Shown here: positions 39,130 to 48,333 of the stretch, piece after piece
Position numbering within the stretch: position 1 is the first letter of the stretch
How the letters are laid out: the number at the start of each line of letters is the position of its first letter
Program-made: the position numbers and the translations under genes
The notes under the pieces: model-generated
What the model saw: only the letters and a program-made list of their open reading frames with translations
The model's database searches: none
What the model was told of the DNA's origin: nothing
Assembly: GCA_013166835.1 (NCBI GenBank)
Contig: JABLTI010000001.1
Span: forward strand, 1-64,000
DNA: 64,000 nucleotides
Direction: 5' to 3'
Source: Promethearchaeati archaeon
Lineage (GTDB): Archaea; Asgardarchaeota; Heimdallarchaeia; JABLTI01

Positions 39130-39894
39130 TCAATCACAAGTAGCTAAGTTTTCATCCACTTTTTTAGACTTAACAAAGAAACCTAAGAGCATAAACAACA
39201 TTCCTATTCCTACGAATATGAATTCGATTCCGTTTAAAATTTGAGCATTATCCCAAGTACTAGCTAGAACATTTGATAATATATTTGGAATTAGTGATCC
39301 TATACTAAGGCTGAATCCAGTTAAGAAATATTTCAAACAAAGCCTAATGTTTTCATCTTGTGTGTGTTTTAGAGCTCGTGAGAAATAAACGAAGATTATT
39401 ACAATCATAGTTATACAAATGGGATAAAATATCCCCATGAAGAAAGGAGAAGTTTGGCTATCAGCAGTTTCTCCACCACCAGATTTTATGGAATACCAAA
39501 GATTAGAGCTTGTATTTGTTAATCCAAATAAAAGCCCACCAATTGTTAATACCACAAGAATTACTGGTACAAGAATTTCCCATCTAAAAGCAAAATGAGT
39601 CCCAAAATTGAATGCTATCGAGCTAAGCATCAGTAATGCTATACCACAAACTAAAGATAAGGCATAGATTTTTGTGAGAACTAGCATAGCAGTAGGATCA
39701 CTTTGCGAATAAACAAAAGCTCCAAGAGGTAAAAAGACATAACCTATTGCTAGGAAGAAGAAACTACTTGCGAACAACCAATTTATCTTTTCAGTTGGAC
39801 ATCTCTTCAAAACAATTGTAGTAATGATTACTAGCATTGTGAAACTAGAACCTCCTACAACTAAACTGAGATAATTTATCCAACTTAATACCAT
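39130..39894 (-). CDS. hypothetical multi-TM membrane protein
   Basis: 254-aa ORF with about 7 hydrophobic segments. No recognised motif. Confidence 0.6.
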   Translation of the reverse strand: MVLSWINYLSLVVGGSSFTMLVIITTIVLKRCPTEKINWLFASSFFFLAIGYVFLPLGAFVYSQSDPTAMLVLTKIYALSLVCGIALLMLSSIAFNFGTHFAFRWEILVPVILVVLTIGGLLFGLTNTSSNLWYSIKSGGGETADSQTSPFFMGIFYPICITMIVIIFVYFSRALKHTQDENIRLCLKYFLTGFSLSIGSLIPNILSNVLASTWDNAQILNGIEFIFVGIGMLFMLLGFFVKSKKVDENLATCD

Positions 39895-39981
39895 TTGAAT
39901 CCCAGAATTTTAACTCTCGAGAAAAAAAGAACACAAACGTATTTAAAAATTCTTTCGAGTAGGTATGCTTTTGATTATAGC

Positions 39982-40374
39982 TCATTTAGTCCCAAGTTCT
40001 ACTTCAATATTCTTAACATAGATGTCTCTTCCACCACTGATTTTAGTGTTATTGGACTTACATTTTGGGCACTCGAAGATATTCACTAAATCAACTACGA
40101 AATGATCCACATCCTTCTTCTTTGCATCAACAGATCCTTTATAGCCGCAGTCTTTACAATCAATTTCCCCTTTCTGTGCTTCAATTATCAAATCTGCTTT
40201 TTCTGCTAAGGTACCTTCTGCTGCAATTTCAAACGCAAACTTTAACTGTTCGGTGTTTAGCATAGAGAAATCACCAACAACTAATTCCACTTTCTTAATT
40301 CTAGTTGCATTATGTTCTTTTGCAACAGCGGTAATCGTCTCTATAACACCAACCGCAGTTGAATATTCGTGCAA
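39982..40374 (-). CDS. hypA: hydrogenase/urease nickel incorporation protein HypA
   Basis: N-terminal MHEYSTAVGVIETI, CxxC pairs CKDCGYKG and CPKCKSNN, DIYVKNIEVE C-terminus. Confidence 0.9.
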   Translation of the reverse strand: MHEYSTAVGVIETITAVAKEHNATRIKKVELVVGDFSMLNTEQLKFAFEIAAEGTLAEKADLIIEAQKGEIDCKDCGYKGSVDAKKKDVDHFVVDLVNIFECPKCKSNNTKISGGRDIYVKNIEVELGTK

Positions 40375-40581
40375 TGATAGTACCTCAAGATTTTCTTAAC
40401 AACTAACACAACTACCTTTTATTGATAAATTTGTGTATTCAACTTGTGAAGTGGAGAAATCTTTTCAAATTAAAAACTATAGTAACAAATCCCCAATAGA
40501 AAAGAAAAGTAATAATATATAAGGGAGAAAATAACCTTTAAATTACCATCCACCTCAAAAGGAAGCAGCGAGGAAGAAAAA

Positions 40582-40983
40582 TTGTCTAAAAGTAGTAAAG
40601 CTAAGAAAGGAAAAACCGCAGAAAGAAGAAATCTCAGAGTAATCTATCCAGAGTATTTCGATAAAAACCTAACTTGGCGAATGGGTCGAAGAGTATCAAC
40701 AAAATTAGCATTTGATGCCCCAGAGCTACAGAGGGTTGCTCTAGCAGCCAAAAAAGCGGGGTACGAAGTATTCCTTGATAAAGAGAAACATTACTCGAAA
40801 ACTTGGTATGAGCAAAAGGGAAGATTACTAATAACAAAAGATGGTTCCAAAGAGGAACAAATACGCGAAATAGCTCGAAACCTTTCAAAAGTGAATGTAC
40901 CAAAACCAAAGGCAACTAAGAAACCTGTAGATAAGAAGAAGAAAGTAAAGAAAGGTAGTGTCTATAGACAGAAATCTCGCTAA
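40582..40983 (+). CDS. srp19: signal recognition particle subunit SRP19 (TTG start)
   Basis: LRVIYPEYFDKNLTWRMGRRVSTKLAFDAPELQRVALAAKKAGYEVFLDKEKHYSKTWYEQKGRLLI. Upstream GAGGAAG Shine-Dalgarno. Confidence 0.9.
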   Translation: MSKSSKAKKGKTAERRNLRVIYPEYFDKNLTWRMGRRVSTKLAFDAPELQRVALAAKKAGYEVFLDKEKHYSKTWYEQKGRLLITKDGSKEEQIREIARNLSKVNVPKPKATKKPVDKKKKVKKGSVYRQKSR

Positions 40984-41025
40984 TTAATTATTGTTTTTCA
41001 AGAAACTATACCGGAAGTGTAACCT

Positions 41026-41331
41026 CTGAAGAAACTTGGTAAAGTGACAACGGTTAACAAGAAAGGAACTTTCTTAGTTAGATCTACAAAACCACATAGA
41101 ATAGGTATACAAGTTGTCAACCAAGAAATAAAGAGGTTAGGAAAAGTGGTAGATGTTATCGGTCCAGCAACAGCCCCATATATTGTAATCAATACTAGGG
41201 ACGCTCAAGCACAAACTAAGAAGGGAGACGTTGTGTATTTATTGGATAAACCCCCACAAAAACCAAAACGTTCTCAACAGAACAGATCCGGAAAACCACG
41301 TTATTCTAAAAAATCTTACTCGAAAAAATAA
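41026..41331 (+). CDS. gar1: H/ACA RNP component Gar1-like protein, possibly CTG-initiated (GTG 41044 is the alternative)
   Basis: LKKLGKVTTVNKKGTFLVRSTKPHRIGIQVVNQEIKRLGKVVDVIGPATAPYIVI resembles Gar1. Family-like N-terminus precedes the GTG. Confidence 0.78.
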   Translation: MKKLGKVTTVNKKGTFLVRSTKPHRIGIQVVNQEIKRLGKVVDVIGPATAPYIVINTRDAQAQTKKGDVVYLLDKPPQKPKRSQQNRSGKPRYSKKSYSKK

Positions 41332-41419
41332 AAAGACCTGAAAATTGCTTCTAGAAACCATCTCGAGTAACAACTTGTGACCTCTAAATGAGTCTCTTAG
41401 TTGAGTTCTAAAAAAGTGA

Positions 41420-41440
41420 ATCCGCTTTATATATACCCTA
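41420..41440 (+). promoter_or_regulatory. archaeal TATA-box promoter for the micropeptide unit
   Basis: ATCCGCTTTATATATACCC about 50 bp upstream of ATG 41483. Confidence 0.55.
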
Positions 41441-41482
41441 GAGGATAGTATAATTAAGAACAAAACTCGGAGAAGAAAAAAA

Positions 41483-41569
41483 ATGAACAGAACAAAACAA
41501 AAAATTAGAGAACAAGTCAGAAAGGAAATCGAACAAACCAGATTTAAGACACTCTTAATTGGTTGTTAA
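41483..41569 (+). CDS. 28-aa basic micropeptide MNRTKQKIREQVRKEIEQTRFKTLLIGC
   Basis: ATG…TAA preceded by GGAGAAG Shine-Dalgarno (41469-41475). Similar to the next small ORF. Confidence 0.5.
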   Translation: MNRTKQKIREQVRKEIEQTRFKTLLIGC

Positions 41570-41604
41570 AAAAAATCTGAAGAAAAATTTGGAGGACACT
41601 AAAA

Positions 41605-41691
41605 ATGTTGAAAAGAAAAGAACTTCAAAAGAAAATCAAGCAAGATAGAGAAAAAGCAAGAATGAAATATCTCTTAATGACTGGAAGATAA
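41605..41691 (+). CDS. 28-aa basic micropeptide MLKRKELQKKIKQDREKARMKYLLMTGR
   Basis: ATG…TAA preceded by strong GGAGGA Shine-Dalgarno (41591-41596). Shares R-x-K-x-LL…G tail with the previous peptide. Confidence 0.55.
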   Translation: MLKRKELQKKIKQDREKARMKYLLMTGR

Positions 41692-41695
41692 TCGA

Positions 41696-41723
41696 TCTGC
41701 AATACTATCAAATAGCTTGCAGA
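41696..41723 (+). terminator. strong hairpin after the micropeptide ORFs
   Basis: TCTGCAA-TA-CTAT-CAA-ATAG-C-TTGCAGA: 11 paired bases with a small internal loop, 5 nt after the stop. Confidence 0.55.
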
Positions 41724-41770
41724 ATCATCTTTCATACCAATATTGTTAATTTTAATATCGTTATTGTTAT

Positions 41771-42892
41771 TCAAAAATCGATTTTATAAACTACCTTCTC
41801 ACGAAAACCTGTTGTTACAGTTATGTAGCCACTTAATAATTGATTCAATTCCTTATCCCCTGTGTCAACAAGAAAAGGTCGACCGTTTAGAGAGTTAATT
41901 TTCTGTTTAGTCGCTACAACAAGAATGTTATCTTTTCCTACTTCCCTAATTACTTCTGAACTTATTTGCTGGTTACCTCTGCCAAACAAGTATCCTTGCC
42001 CTCCAATAGGTGTGATTATTAGTTTAGCTTTCTTCCCTCTTATGTGTTCAAGCAATCCTTTTTCGTTTAAATCCTTACCAATGAGTTTCTTTCCATGGAT
42101 AAGGTCAACCCCTAGAAGGGTATAATCTAGCTTCAGTTTCTCCATGATCGGTCTCGTAGTTGTTCCTGGTCCAATAATATAGTAAAAATTCTCATCCATG
42201 TTTTCTATAATAACCTCAGCAATTGCTTCTTGAGCATAATTTTCGTTTCCTAAACTCCCGAATTTCATACCTTGGACATGTCTTTTCTCAAAAGGAATTT
42301 TCAAGTACCCATAAAGCTTAGCTGAAACAAAACCCGCTCTGAAAGCCTCTTCATCAATATCCATAACTTCTGCTTCTTTTATCTCTGTCACTTTTCCTTG
42401 GAGATAAAGAGCAGCAAGATCTCCCCCTCTCATTGGATTACAAGCGTAGACAGCTGAATGCATTTTAACTCCCGTAGGGATACCTAAAACAACAAGGTCC
42501 TTGCCAACTGCACGATAGATATCTCTAGCAGTGCCATCTCCTCCAGCAAAAAGTAAAAGATCGATTTTTAATTCACTGAGGTCTTTTGCAGCTTGTTGAG
42601 TATCAGTTGCGGTAGTGTTTCCTTCTTCAATGGAACCAATCACTTTCGGTTTAAAGCCACAGGACTTTGCAGCATTTTCACCCATATTTCCAGGATAGGT
42701 GATTAATTCGATTTCATTTTTGAGGGAAGTAAGTCTTTCAATAGCTTCAATTGCTCGTTTCGGTGATTCCAATTTTGCCCCAAGAGTCTTAGCTTGTTCC
42801 AAAATAGCTTGACCATCAGTTCCTTTTAGGCCAACTTTGCCACCCATGCCAGCAATAGGATTAACTATTAAACCTAGTTTCCTCAATTCCAA
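41771..42892 (-). CDS. ATP-NAD kinase-like / AcoX-like protein
   Basis: [23 protein letters not shown] and [35 protein letters not shown] motifs. Confidence 0.85.
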   Translation of the reverse strand: MELRKLGLIVNPIAGMGGKVGLKGTDGQAILEQAKTLGAKLESPKRAIEAIERLTSLKNEIELITYPGNMGENAAKSCGFKPKVIGSIEEGNTTATDTQQAAKDLSELKIDLLLFAGGDGTARDIYRAVGKDLVVLGIPTGVKMHSAVYACNPMRGGDLAALYLQGKVTEIKEAEVMDIDEEAFRAGFVSAKLYGYLKIPFEKRHVQGMKFGSLGNENYAQEAIAEVIIENMDENFYYIIGPGTTTRPIMEKLKLDYTLLGVDLIHGKKLIGKDLNEKGLLEHIRGKKAKLIITPIGGQGYLFGRGNQQISSEVIREVGKDNILVVATKQKINSLNGRPFLVDTGDKELNQLLSGYITVTTGFREKVVYKIDF

Positions 42893-42909
42893 TCATCTTT
42901 TTAACAGAC

Positions 42910-44460
42910 TTACTTTTTATTCTTCTTCAGATAGGCCCTCCACGTAATAGCCCATCTTGCAGGATCATCTAAAGGTTCATGGTCATACTTATGAACAACA
43001 CTTCTATGAGGAGCATTCTTAACTATCTCTGGATTCTCATATGCTTCTTTTACCACTTGTTTCAGTCCTTCGATGTATTCATCGATCTCTTCTTTCGAGT
43101 AAGACTCTGTGGGTTCAAGAGTGAAAGGTTGAGGAACAATAAAGGGGTGATGAGAAGACCACATATGAAATCCGAAATCAGCCATACGATACGTGACATC
43201 TTCAGTAGTTATTCCAGTGTCTTTGTAAAGTTGTTCCCAGCTGTAACGAACTTGTTCTATACGATGTCTACCTTTCGCGTAAGGAGCGCTTGCCCCGCGA
43301 ATTTCCAGCACTTTTTTCAAAAGATAATTGTTGTTAAGAACAGCAATGCGAGAAGCTTCAACTAAACCTTCACGACCTAAACTCATAATCCAAGAATAAG
43401 CCTTCAAAACAGCAGGAATAACACCATGAAAACCTCGAACTTTACCAATGCTCTTTGGAAGATCATGTTTGAAATAATACTTCTTTCCATCAAATTCTAC
43501 TAAAGGAACAGGTAAATAATCAATAAATTCCTTAGTTGCTCCGAGAGCTCCGGAAGCTGGTCCTCCGCAGCCATGTGGTGAAGAAAAGGTTTTGTGTAGA
43601 TTAAAGAAACAGAGATCGAATCCCGCTTCTTTCGCTCTTGTAATTCCCAGTAAACCATTAGCATTTGCTTGGTCATACCCGCAAATCCCACCTGCTTCGT
43701 GAACAATTTTTGTAAATTCTTTGATTTGCGGATTAAAGATTCCAGTATCTTCTGGATTAGTAATTAGTAATCCCGCAGTTCTTTCTGAAACTACTTTTTT
43801 CAGGGCTTCGACATCTGGCAATCCATCTTCGTTAGGATAGATACTGATGACTTTATACCCTTTTATATCCGGTGCAGCCGCATCAGAAGGATGTGAGAAC
43901 ATAGTGGTAATAATTTCATCTCGTTTTTCTCCTTCTCCTCTAGATTCATGGTAAGCTTGGATTATGGAAACTATTGTAAAAATTGCTTGACTCCCACTAG
44001 CTGGTTGAACTGTAAATTTATCCATCCCTGAGATTTCTCTCAGAAACAAGTCTAGTTTATACATTATTTCTAGGGTGCCTTGTGCTGTGCTTTCATCTTG
44101 CGATGGATGAAGTTCAGTGAATTTTGGAGAAGTGGCAAATTTCTCATTGATTTTTGGGCTGTATTTCATTGTGCACGTTCCTTGTCCAATATCTACATTC
44201 AAGTCAGCACCAAGAGTTTGCTGGGACATACGAAGATAATGTTTGAGAACACGCATTTGAGATATCTCTGGGAGATGCGGAGGTTGTTTTCTTCTCATTG
44301 ATTCGGGGATTTTAGAAAATCCATCACCGACAATTTCCTCTATTTCTTTCTCAATCTTAGGAAATAGTATACCTCGTTCTCCTTTGTTACTTAATTCATA
44401 AATAACAGGTTCATCCCATTTTGCTTGATGAAAATTTCTTACTCCGATTTTTTTGGTCAT
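42910..44460 (-). CDS. gcvPB: glycine dehydrogenase (decarboxylating) subunit 2
   Basis: FTVQPASGSQAIFTIVSIIQAYHESRGEG and PLP-lysine segment LCFFNLHKTFSSPHGCGGPASGALG. Confidence 0.93.
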   Translation of the reverse strand: MTKKIGVRNFHQAKWDEPVIYELSNKGERGILFPKIEKEIEEIVGDGFSKIPESMRRKQPPHLPEISQMRVLKHYLRMSQQTLGADLNVDIGQGTCTMKYSPKINEKFATSPKFTELHPSQDESTAQGTLEIMYKLDLFLREISGMDKFTVQPASGSQAIFTIVSIIQAYHESRGEGEKRDEIITTMFSHPSDAAAPDIKGYKVISIYPNEDGLPDVEALKKVVSERTAGLLITNPEDTGIFNPQIKEFTKIVHEAGGICGYDQANANGLLGITRAKEAGFDLCFFNLHKTFSSPHGCGGPASGALGATKEFIDYLPVPLVEFDGKKYYFKHDLPKSIGKVRGFHGVIPAVLKAYSWIMSLGREGLVEASRIAVLNNNYLLKKVLEIRGASAPYAKGRHRIEQVRYSWEQLYKDTGITTEDVTYRMADFGFHMWSSHHPFIVPQPFTLEPTESYSKEEIDEYIEGLKQVVKEAYENPEIVKNAPHRSVVHKYDHEPLDDPARWAITWRAYLKKNKK

Positions 44461-44486
44461 CTTTCTTAACTCCTTTCAAGTTCTCC

Positions 44487-45884
44487 TTAGTTCAAGCACT
44501 CATCCAAAGCTTGGACAAGTCGATCTATGTCCTCCTTTGTGTGCACTTCAGTTACACAATAGACTGCGCATTTCCCTAATTCAGAAAATTCTGCAGAGAC
44601 ATCTTTACCGCCGAAAATACCTTTCTTAAGCAAAGATTTGTTCACATTTTCTACCGTTTTACCGGAACCACTGAAATCCACGACAAATTCTTTGAAGTGA
44701 GGTGATTTCTGGAAAGGAATTTTTACTCCTTTTATTTCGGAGAGTTTCTTTATTGCATACTGTGATTTTTGCAGAATTAGTTGGCCTAATTCTTGTAATC
44801 CTTGTGGTCCAACCAAAGCCAAGTAGACACCAGCAGTAATACCCCACAATGCTGCAGCTGTCCCTACATATTCTTTACCTTCTTCTCGACCATGAAAAGA
44901 AGTTCGATCATAAAACACATCACCAAAACCCCATTCGCCTTCAACAGCAGTTTTAGTAACACCAAATAACCTCGAAGGATACTCACTTACGAATTTTTCA
45001 TCGTCATGAGTGCCGATAAATCCTGCGAGCCCCCCACCAAATTGCATGTGAATACCAAAAGCTTGAACATCACCACATACAATATCCGCTCCGTAATTGC
45101 TTGGAGGAGCTAAAACACTCAAGGACATAGGATCTAATCCTACAATGCTTAAAGCACCGTGTTTATGAGCGATCTCTGAAATAATTTTGCCTTGATCATC
45201 TATACATCCTAAGTACGAGGGATTTTCAAAGTAAATACAAGCAGTTTTTGAAGATATTTTTGTTTTCAAGTCTTCAAGATCAAGTCGTCCAGTTTTCAAA
45301 TTGAAGTCAACAAATTTTACCTCTACAACAGGTTTGCAATAGTTTTGAATTATTTTGAGTCTATCTGGAGAAATAGATTTAGAAATTAATACTTCAGAAC
45401 GACCGGTTATTCTTCCTGCCATGCGTATTGAAGTACTTGCAGCTTGCCCCCAATCAAAAGTTGGGATATTTACGACATCCATTTCTAAAAGATCACCCAT
45501 CATGCTTGCGTACTCAAAACATGCTTGAAATCTTCCGTGATCTTCGTATGGTTCACCAGCGTACGCAGTCAAAAATTCCGATCGTTGATTGATTTCATCA
45601 CAAATTGCTGGTACGTAATGTTGCCAACAATCGCCACCCAAAAAACTAAGATTTTCCTGACAAGTCTTATTTTTCGCTAGGATTCCTTCCACATGTTTTT
45701 TGAGACCAAATTCCGAAGGAAAAGGATCGGGTAATTTCAGTTCACCTTTGAACCTTAGATTCTCAGGAATGTCCTCGTAGAGTTCTTCTATATCCTTTAC
45801 TCCAATTTCTTTCATCATTTTTGCCTTAACTTCTGGAACAGAATTCGGAATGTAAGGATGAATGAGTTTCGTTTCTTTAACCAT
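44487..45884 (-). CDS. gcvPA: glycine dehydrogenase (decarboxylating) subunit 1
   Basis: HPYIPNSVPEVKAKMMKEIGVKDIEELYEDIPENLRF, SFLGGDCWQHYVPAICDEI, ADIVCGDVQAFGIHMQFGGGLAGFIG. Confidence 0.93.
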   Translation of the reverse strand: MVKETKLIHPYIPNSVPEVKAKMMKEIGVKDIEELYEDIPENLRFKGELKLPDPFPSEFGLKKHVEGILAKNKTCQENLSFLGGDCWQHYVPAICDEINQRSEFLTAYAGEPYEDHGRFQACFEYASMMGDLLEMDVVNIPTFDWGQAASTSIRMAGRITGRSEVLISKSISPDRLKIIQNYCKPVVEVKFVDFNLKTGRLDLEDLKTKISSKTACIYFENPSYLGCIDDQGKIISEIAHKHGALSIVGLDPMSLSVLAPPSNYGADIVCGDVQAFGIHMQFGGGLAGFIGTHDDEKFVSEYPSRLFGVTKTAVEGEWGFGDVFYDRTSFHGREEGKEYVGTAAALWGITAGVYLALVGPQGLQELGQLILQKSQYAIKKLSEIKGVKIPFQKSPHFKEFVVDFSGSGKTVENVNKSLLKKGIFGGKDVSAEFSELGKCAVYCVTEVHTKEDIDRLVQALDECLN

Positions 45885-45917
45885 AAAATTAAACCACCAA
45901 TAAATTGTACCTGTAGA

Positions 45918-46718
45918 TTAAGCTAATCCCCCACCATCTACAATAAGGAACGTGCCTGTCACCCAACTTGAAAGGTCACTAGCAAGATAAAGAACTGCAT
46001 GAGCGACATCTTTTACATCGCCTACTCGTCCAAGAGGTCTATCTGCTGCTTCTTTCATGAATTCTTCTACATCTAGCCCTAATTGTTTTGCTTCTCCTCG
46101 AAGTAGGGGAGTATCAACATCGCCTGGACAAACACAGTTAACACGAATCCCTTGCTTTCCAAAGTCAATTGCCATTGCTCGAGTCATATTTACAACTCCT
46201 CCTTTGGCTGCGCAGTAAGCAACCGCATTAGGTCCTCCTTTGATGCCCCAACCTGAACCATTGTTAATAATACTCCCTCCTTTGCCTTCGATCATAATTG
46301 GAATTACGTATCGAGAAAGCAAGTAGACAGATTTTAGGTTAACATTAATCATTAAATCCCAGTCTTTTTCCTCTAAATTCACAATGTTCTTTCGTCGCAT
46401 TACTCCAGCATTATTAAAGAGAACATCTATTCTCCCAAACTCTTTGTGGATCGCTTGAATTGTTTTCTTGCAATCGGAATCAGAGGAAACATCACAAAAG
46501 AGAAATTTAGATTTTCCACCCGATTTTTTAATTTTCTCAACTGCTTTAATGCCTTCAGACTCATTGATATCTAATATTACTACAGTAGCACCTGCTTCCG
46601 CTAATAGTTCGGCAGATGCTAATCCGATACCGGATGATCCTCCAGTTACAATAGCAATTTTTCCATCTAAGGAAATCTGTTCTAATATACGACTATTTTT
46701 TGAAACCATATCTTTCAA
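45918..46718 (-). CDS. short-chain dehydrogenase/reductase
   Basis: IAIVTGGSSGIGLA, NNAGVM, YCAAKGGV, C-terminal VTGTFLIVDGGGLA. Confidence 0.92.
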   Translation of the reverse strand: MKDMVSKNSRILEQISLDGKIAIVTGGSSGIGLASAELLAEAGATVVILDINESEGIKAVEKIKKSGGKSKFLFCDVSSDSDCKKTIQAIHKEFGRIDVLFNNAGVMRRKNIVNLEEKDWDLMINVNLKSVYLLSRYVIPIMIEGKGGSIINNGSGWGIKGGPNAVAYCAAKGGVVNMTRAMAIDFGKQGIRVNCVCPGDVDTPLLRGEAKQLGLDVEEFMKEAADRPLGRVGDVKDVAHAVLYLASDLSSWVTGTFLIVDGGGLA

Positions 46719-46751
46719 CTTCCATAAATTACATCATCTTTAATTCGAAAA

Positions 46752-47528
46752 TCACTCATCCATAGGAGTATAAGGACCAGCTGTTTCTCCACCATCGATA
46801 GCTATAGCTTGGCCAGTAATATAGGCTGCTTCTTTTGAAGCCAAGAACGCGAATAACCCCGCAACTTCTGCAGGTTCAGCATGACGTTGCAAAGGAATTT
46901 TAGCATTGACTACTTCTAACATTTCGGGAGTATATTCAGCTTTTTGCATCGGGGTTAAAACATAGCCAGGACAAATAGCATTAACTCTCAACCAGGGAGC
47001 AAATTCCAAGGCCAAAGTTTTAGCTAAAAGCATAACACCTGCTTTGGAGCTGTTATAGTCAGCGTAATATGCATGCCCTTCCATTCCATTTGTTGAGGCT
47101 GTTAACAAAACTACTCCAGAACGCTGCTTCTTCATTCGAAGAATTGCTTCTTTCGAACAAAGAAACATTCCATCAAGATTAACCCGGAGAACCTTGGACC
47201 ATTGTTCATAATCAATTTTTAGAAAAGGATTACGGAAACTAACTCCAGCGTTAGAAATTAGGATATCAATACCCCCAAGGAGTTCATCCACTTGTTTGAA
47301 TGCTTGCTCAACATCCTTAGGATTGCTCACATCAGCAAGCACTCCACCTGCTAATTCAGGAATTTCATCTGCTGCTCTATCTAGAGCTTCCTGATCCCAA
47401 TCAATAATAACAACCTTGGATTTTTCAGCAATAAAACGTTCTGCCGTTGCAAACCCAATACCACTTGCCCCACCAGTTATGACAACTCTTTTCCCTTCAA
47501 GATCTTTGTAAATACCCAATTTTATCAC
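46752..47528 (-). CDS. short-chain dehydrogenase/reductase
   Basis: VVITGGASGIGFA, SNAGVS, YNSSKAGV, ITGQAIAIDGGETAG. Confidence 0.92.
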   Translation of the reverse strand: MIKLGIYKDLEGKRVVITGGASGIGFATAERFIAEKSKVVIIDWDQEALDRAADEIPELAGGVLADVSNPKDVEQAFKQVDELLGGIDILISNAGVSFRNPFLKIDYEQWSKVLRVNLDGMFLCSKEAILRMKKQRSGVVLLTASTNGMEGHAYYADYNSSKAGVMLLAKTLALEFAPWLRVNAICPGYVLTPMQKAEYTPEMLEVVNAKIPLQRHAEPAEVAGLFAFLASKEAAYITGQAIAIDGGETAGPYTPMDE

Positions 47529-47659
47529 ACCATGGTTTTGGATTGAATATTTTTATTAAAGCATTTCCAACAGCTATTCAAAACCACTACCCTCTTTGAA
47601 AGCAGCAACAGTTTAAAGAATTTATGATGAAAAAGGAGAACTTAATGTAAGAAGAATTA

Positions 47660-47790
47660 GATGTATCCCTCAGAAAACGAGGGACACACAGTCCAAAAAG
47701 AATATTTGATCAGCTCAAATATTCGCAGAGTTGGTCCTAGAAAGGAATTATTTTGCCGGGGGGCGACAAAAGTAGACCTTGTGTGCCAAT
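47660..47790. ncRNA. candidate structured non-coding RNA (strand undetermined)
   Basis: Nested helices: TCCCTC/GAGGGA (47666-71/47679-84), CACACAG/TTGTGTG (47685-91/47779-85), perfect GAATATTTGA/TCAAATATTC (47700-09/47715-24), GGTC/GACC (47733-36/47775-78), TTTTGCC/GG-CAAAA (47751-57/47762-71). No supported CDS in this gap. Confidence 0.45.
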
Positions 47791-48009
47791 CTCTGATGTA
47801 GATATGGTTTCTCATTTCCTTTAAAAATCTCACTTCAACATCCAAATATATTGAAAGAAAAAAAATCCAGAAATTATTTGTAAAAATAACTAGAAATCTA
47901 TTTGAATTATGAACTTTCAAAAATAAGAAAAGAATTAAAAGTAATTACAGAGAGAAAGATAATAGTAAATAACCAATATATCGTATAAAACTAATATGGT
48001 GAAAATATT

Positions 48010-48333
48010 ATGACCGAAGAATCCGACTATTTCCATTTGTACATGAATACTGTTTCAGGTACACCCGAGCCGATCATACGTGGTGTCCTCTTGTTCTTCA
48101 AGAGCATTTTTTCAAACGAAGAATTATCCAGTATGGAGCGAGATATTTCACATCAAGATGCCTACAGTTTAGTTAGCACACAAAAGATCCTTAGCTCTCA
48201 ATACGGTGTTGGTGATGAGACCATACGACAAATTTTGCAATTAATGAATAAAAAGTTCAAAGAAGCTATTGAAAAGAAAGAGATTACCTCTCGCAAACTT
48301 GACTTTATTCGAAACGTCAAGAAGAAACATTAG
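48010..48333 (+). CDS. hypothetical protein (107 aa)
   Basis: ORF with ATG and upstream GGTGAAAAT. No recognised family. Confidence 0.6.
   Translation: MTEESDYFHLYMNTVSGTPEPIIRGVLLFFKSIFSNEELSSMERDISHQDAYSLVSTQKILSSQYGVGDETIRQILQLMNKKFKEAIEKKEITSRKLDFIRNVKKKH

Noticed and set aside
47534-47585. GGTTTTG(gatt)GAATA … TATTCAAAACC inverted repeat
   Set aside because: Possible hairpin upstream of the SDR gene, but the 4-nt bulge and long loop make it weak.
47616-47630. ATGATGA box-C-like motif considered as a C/D box sRNA
   Set aside because: No properly spaced CUGA D box or terminal stem found downstream.
47657-47920. 87-aa ORF on the minus strand over the candidate structured RNA
   Set aside because: Sequence looks non-coding (odd Cys/Trp/Phe composition, no family motif), and helix-forming inverted repeats dominate the region. 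Retained only as an alternative to the RNA hypothesis.
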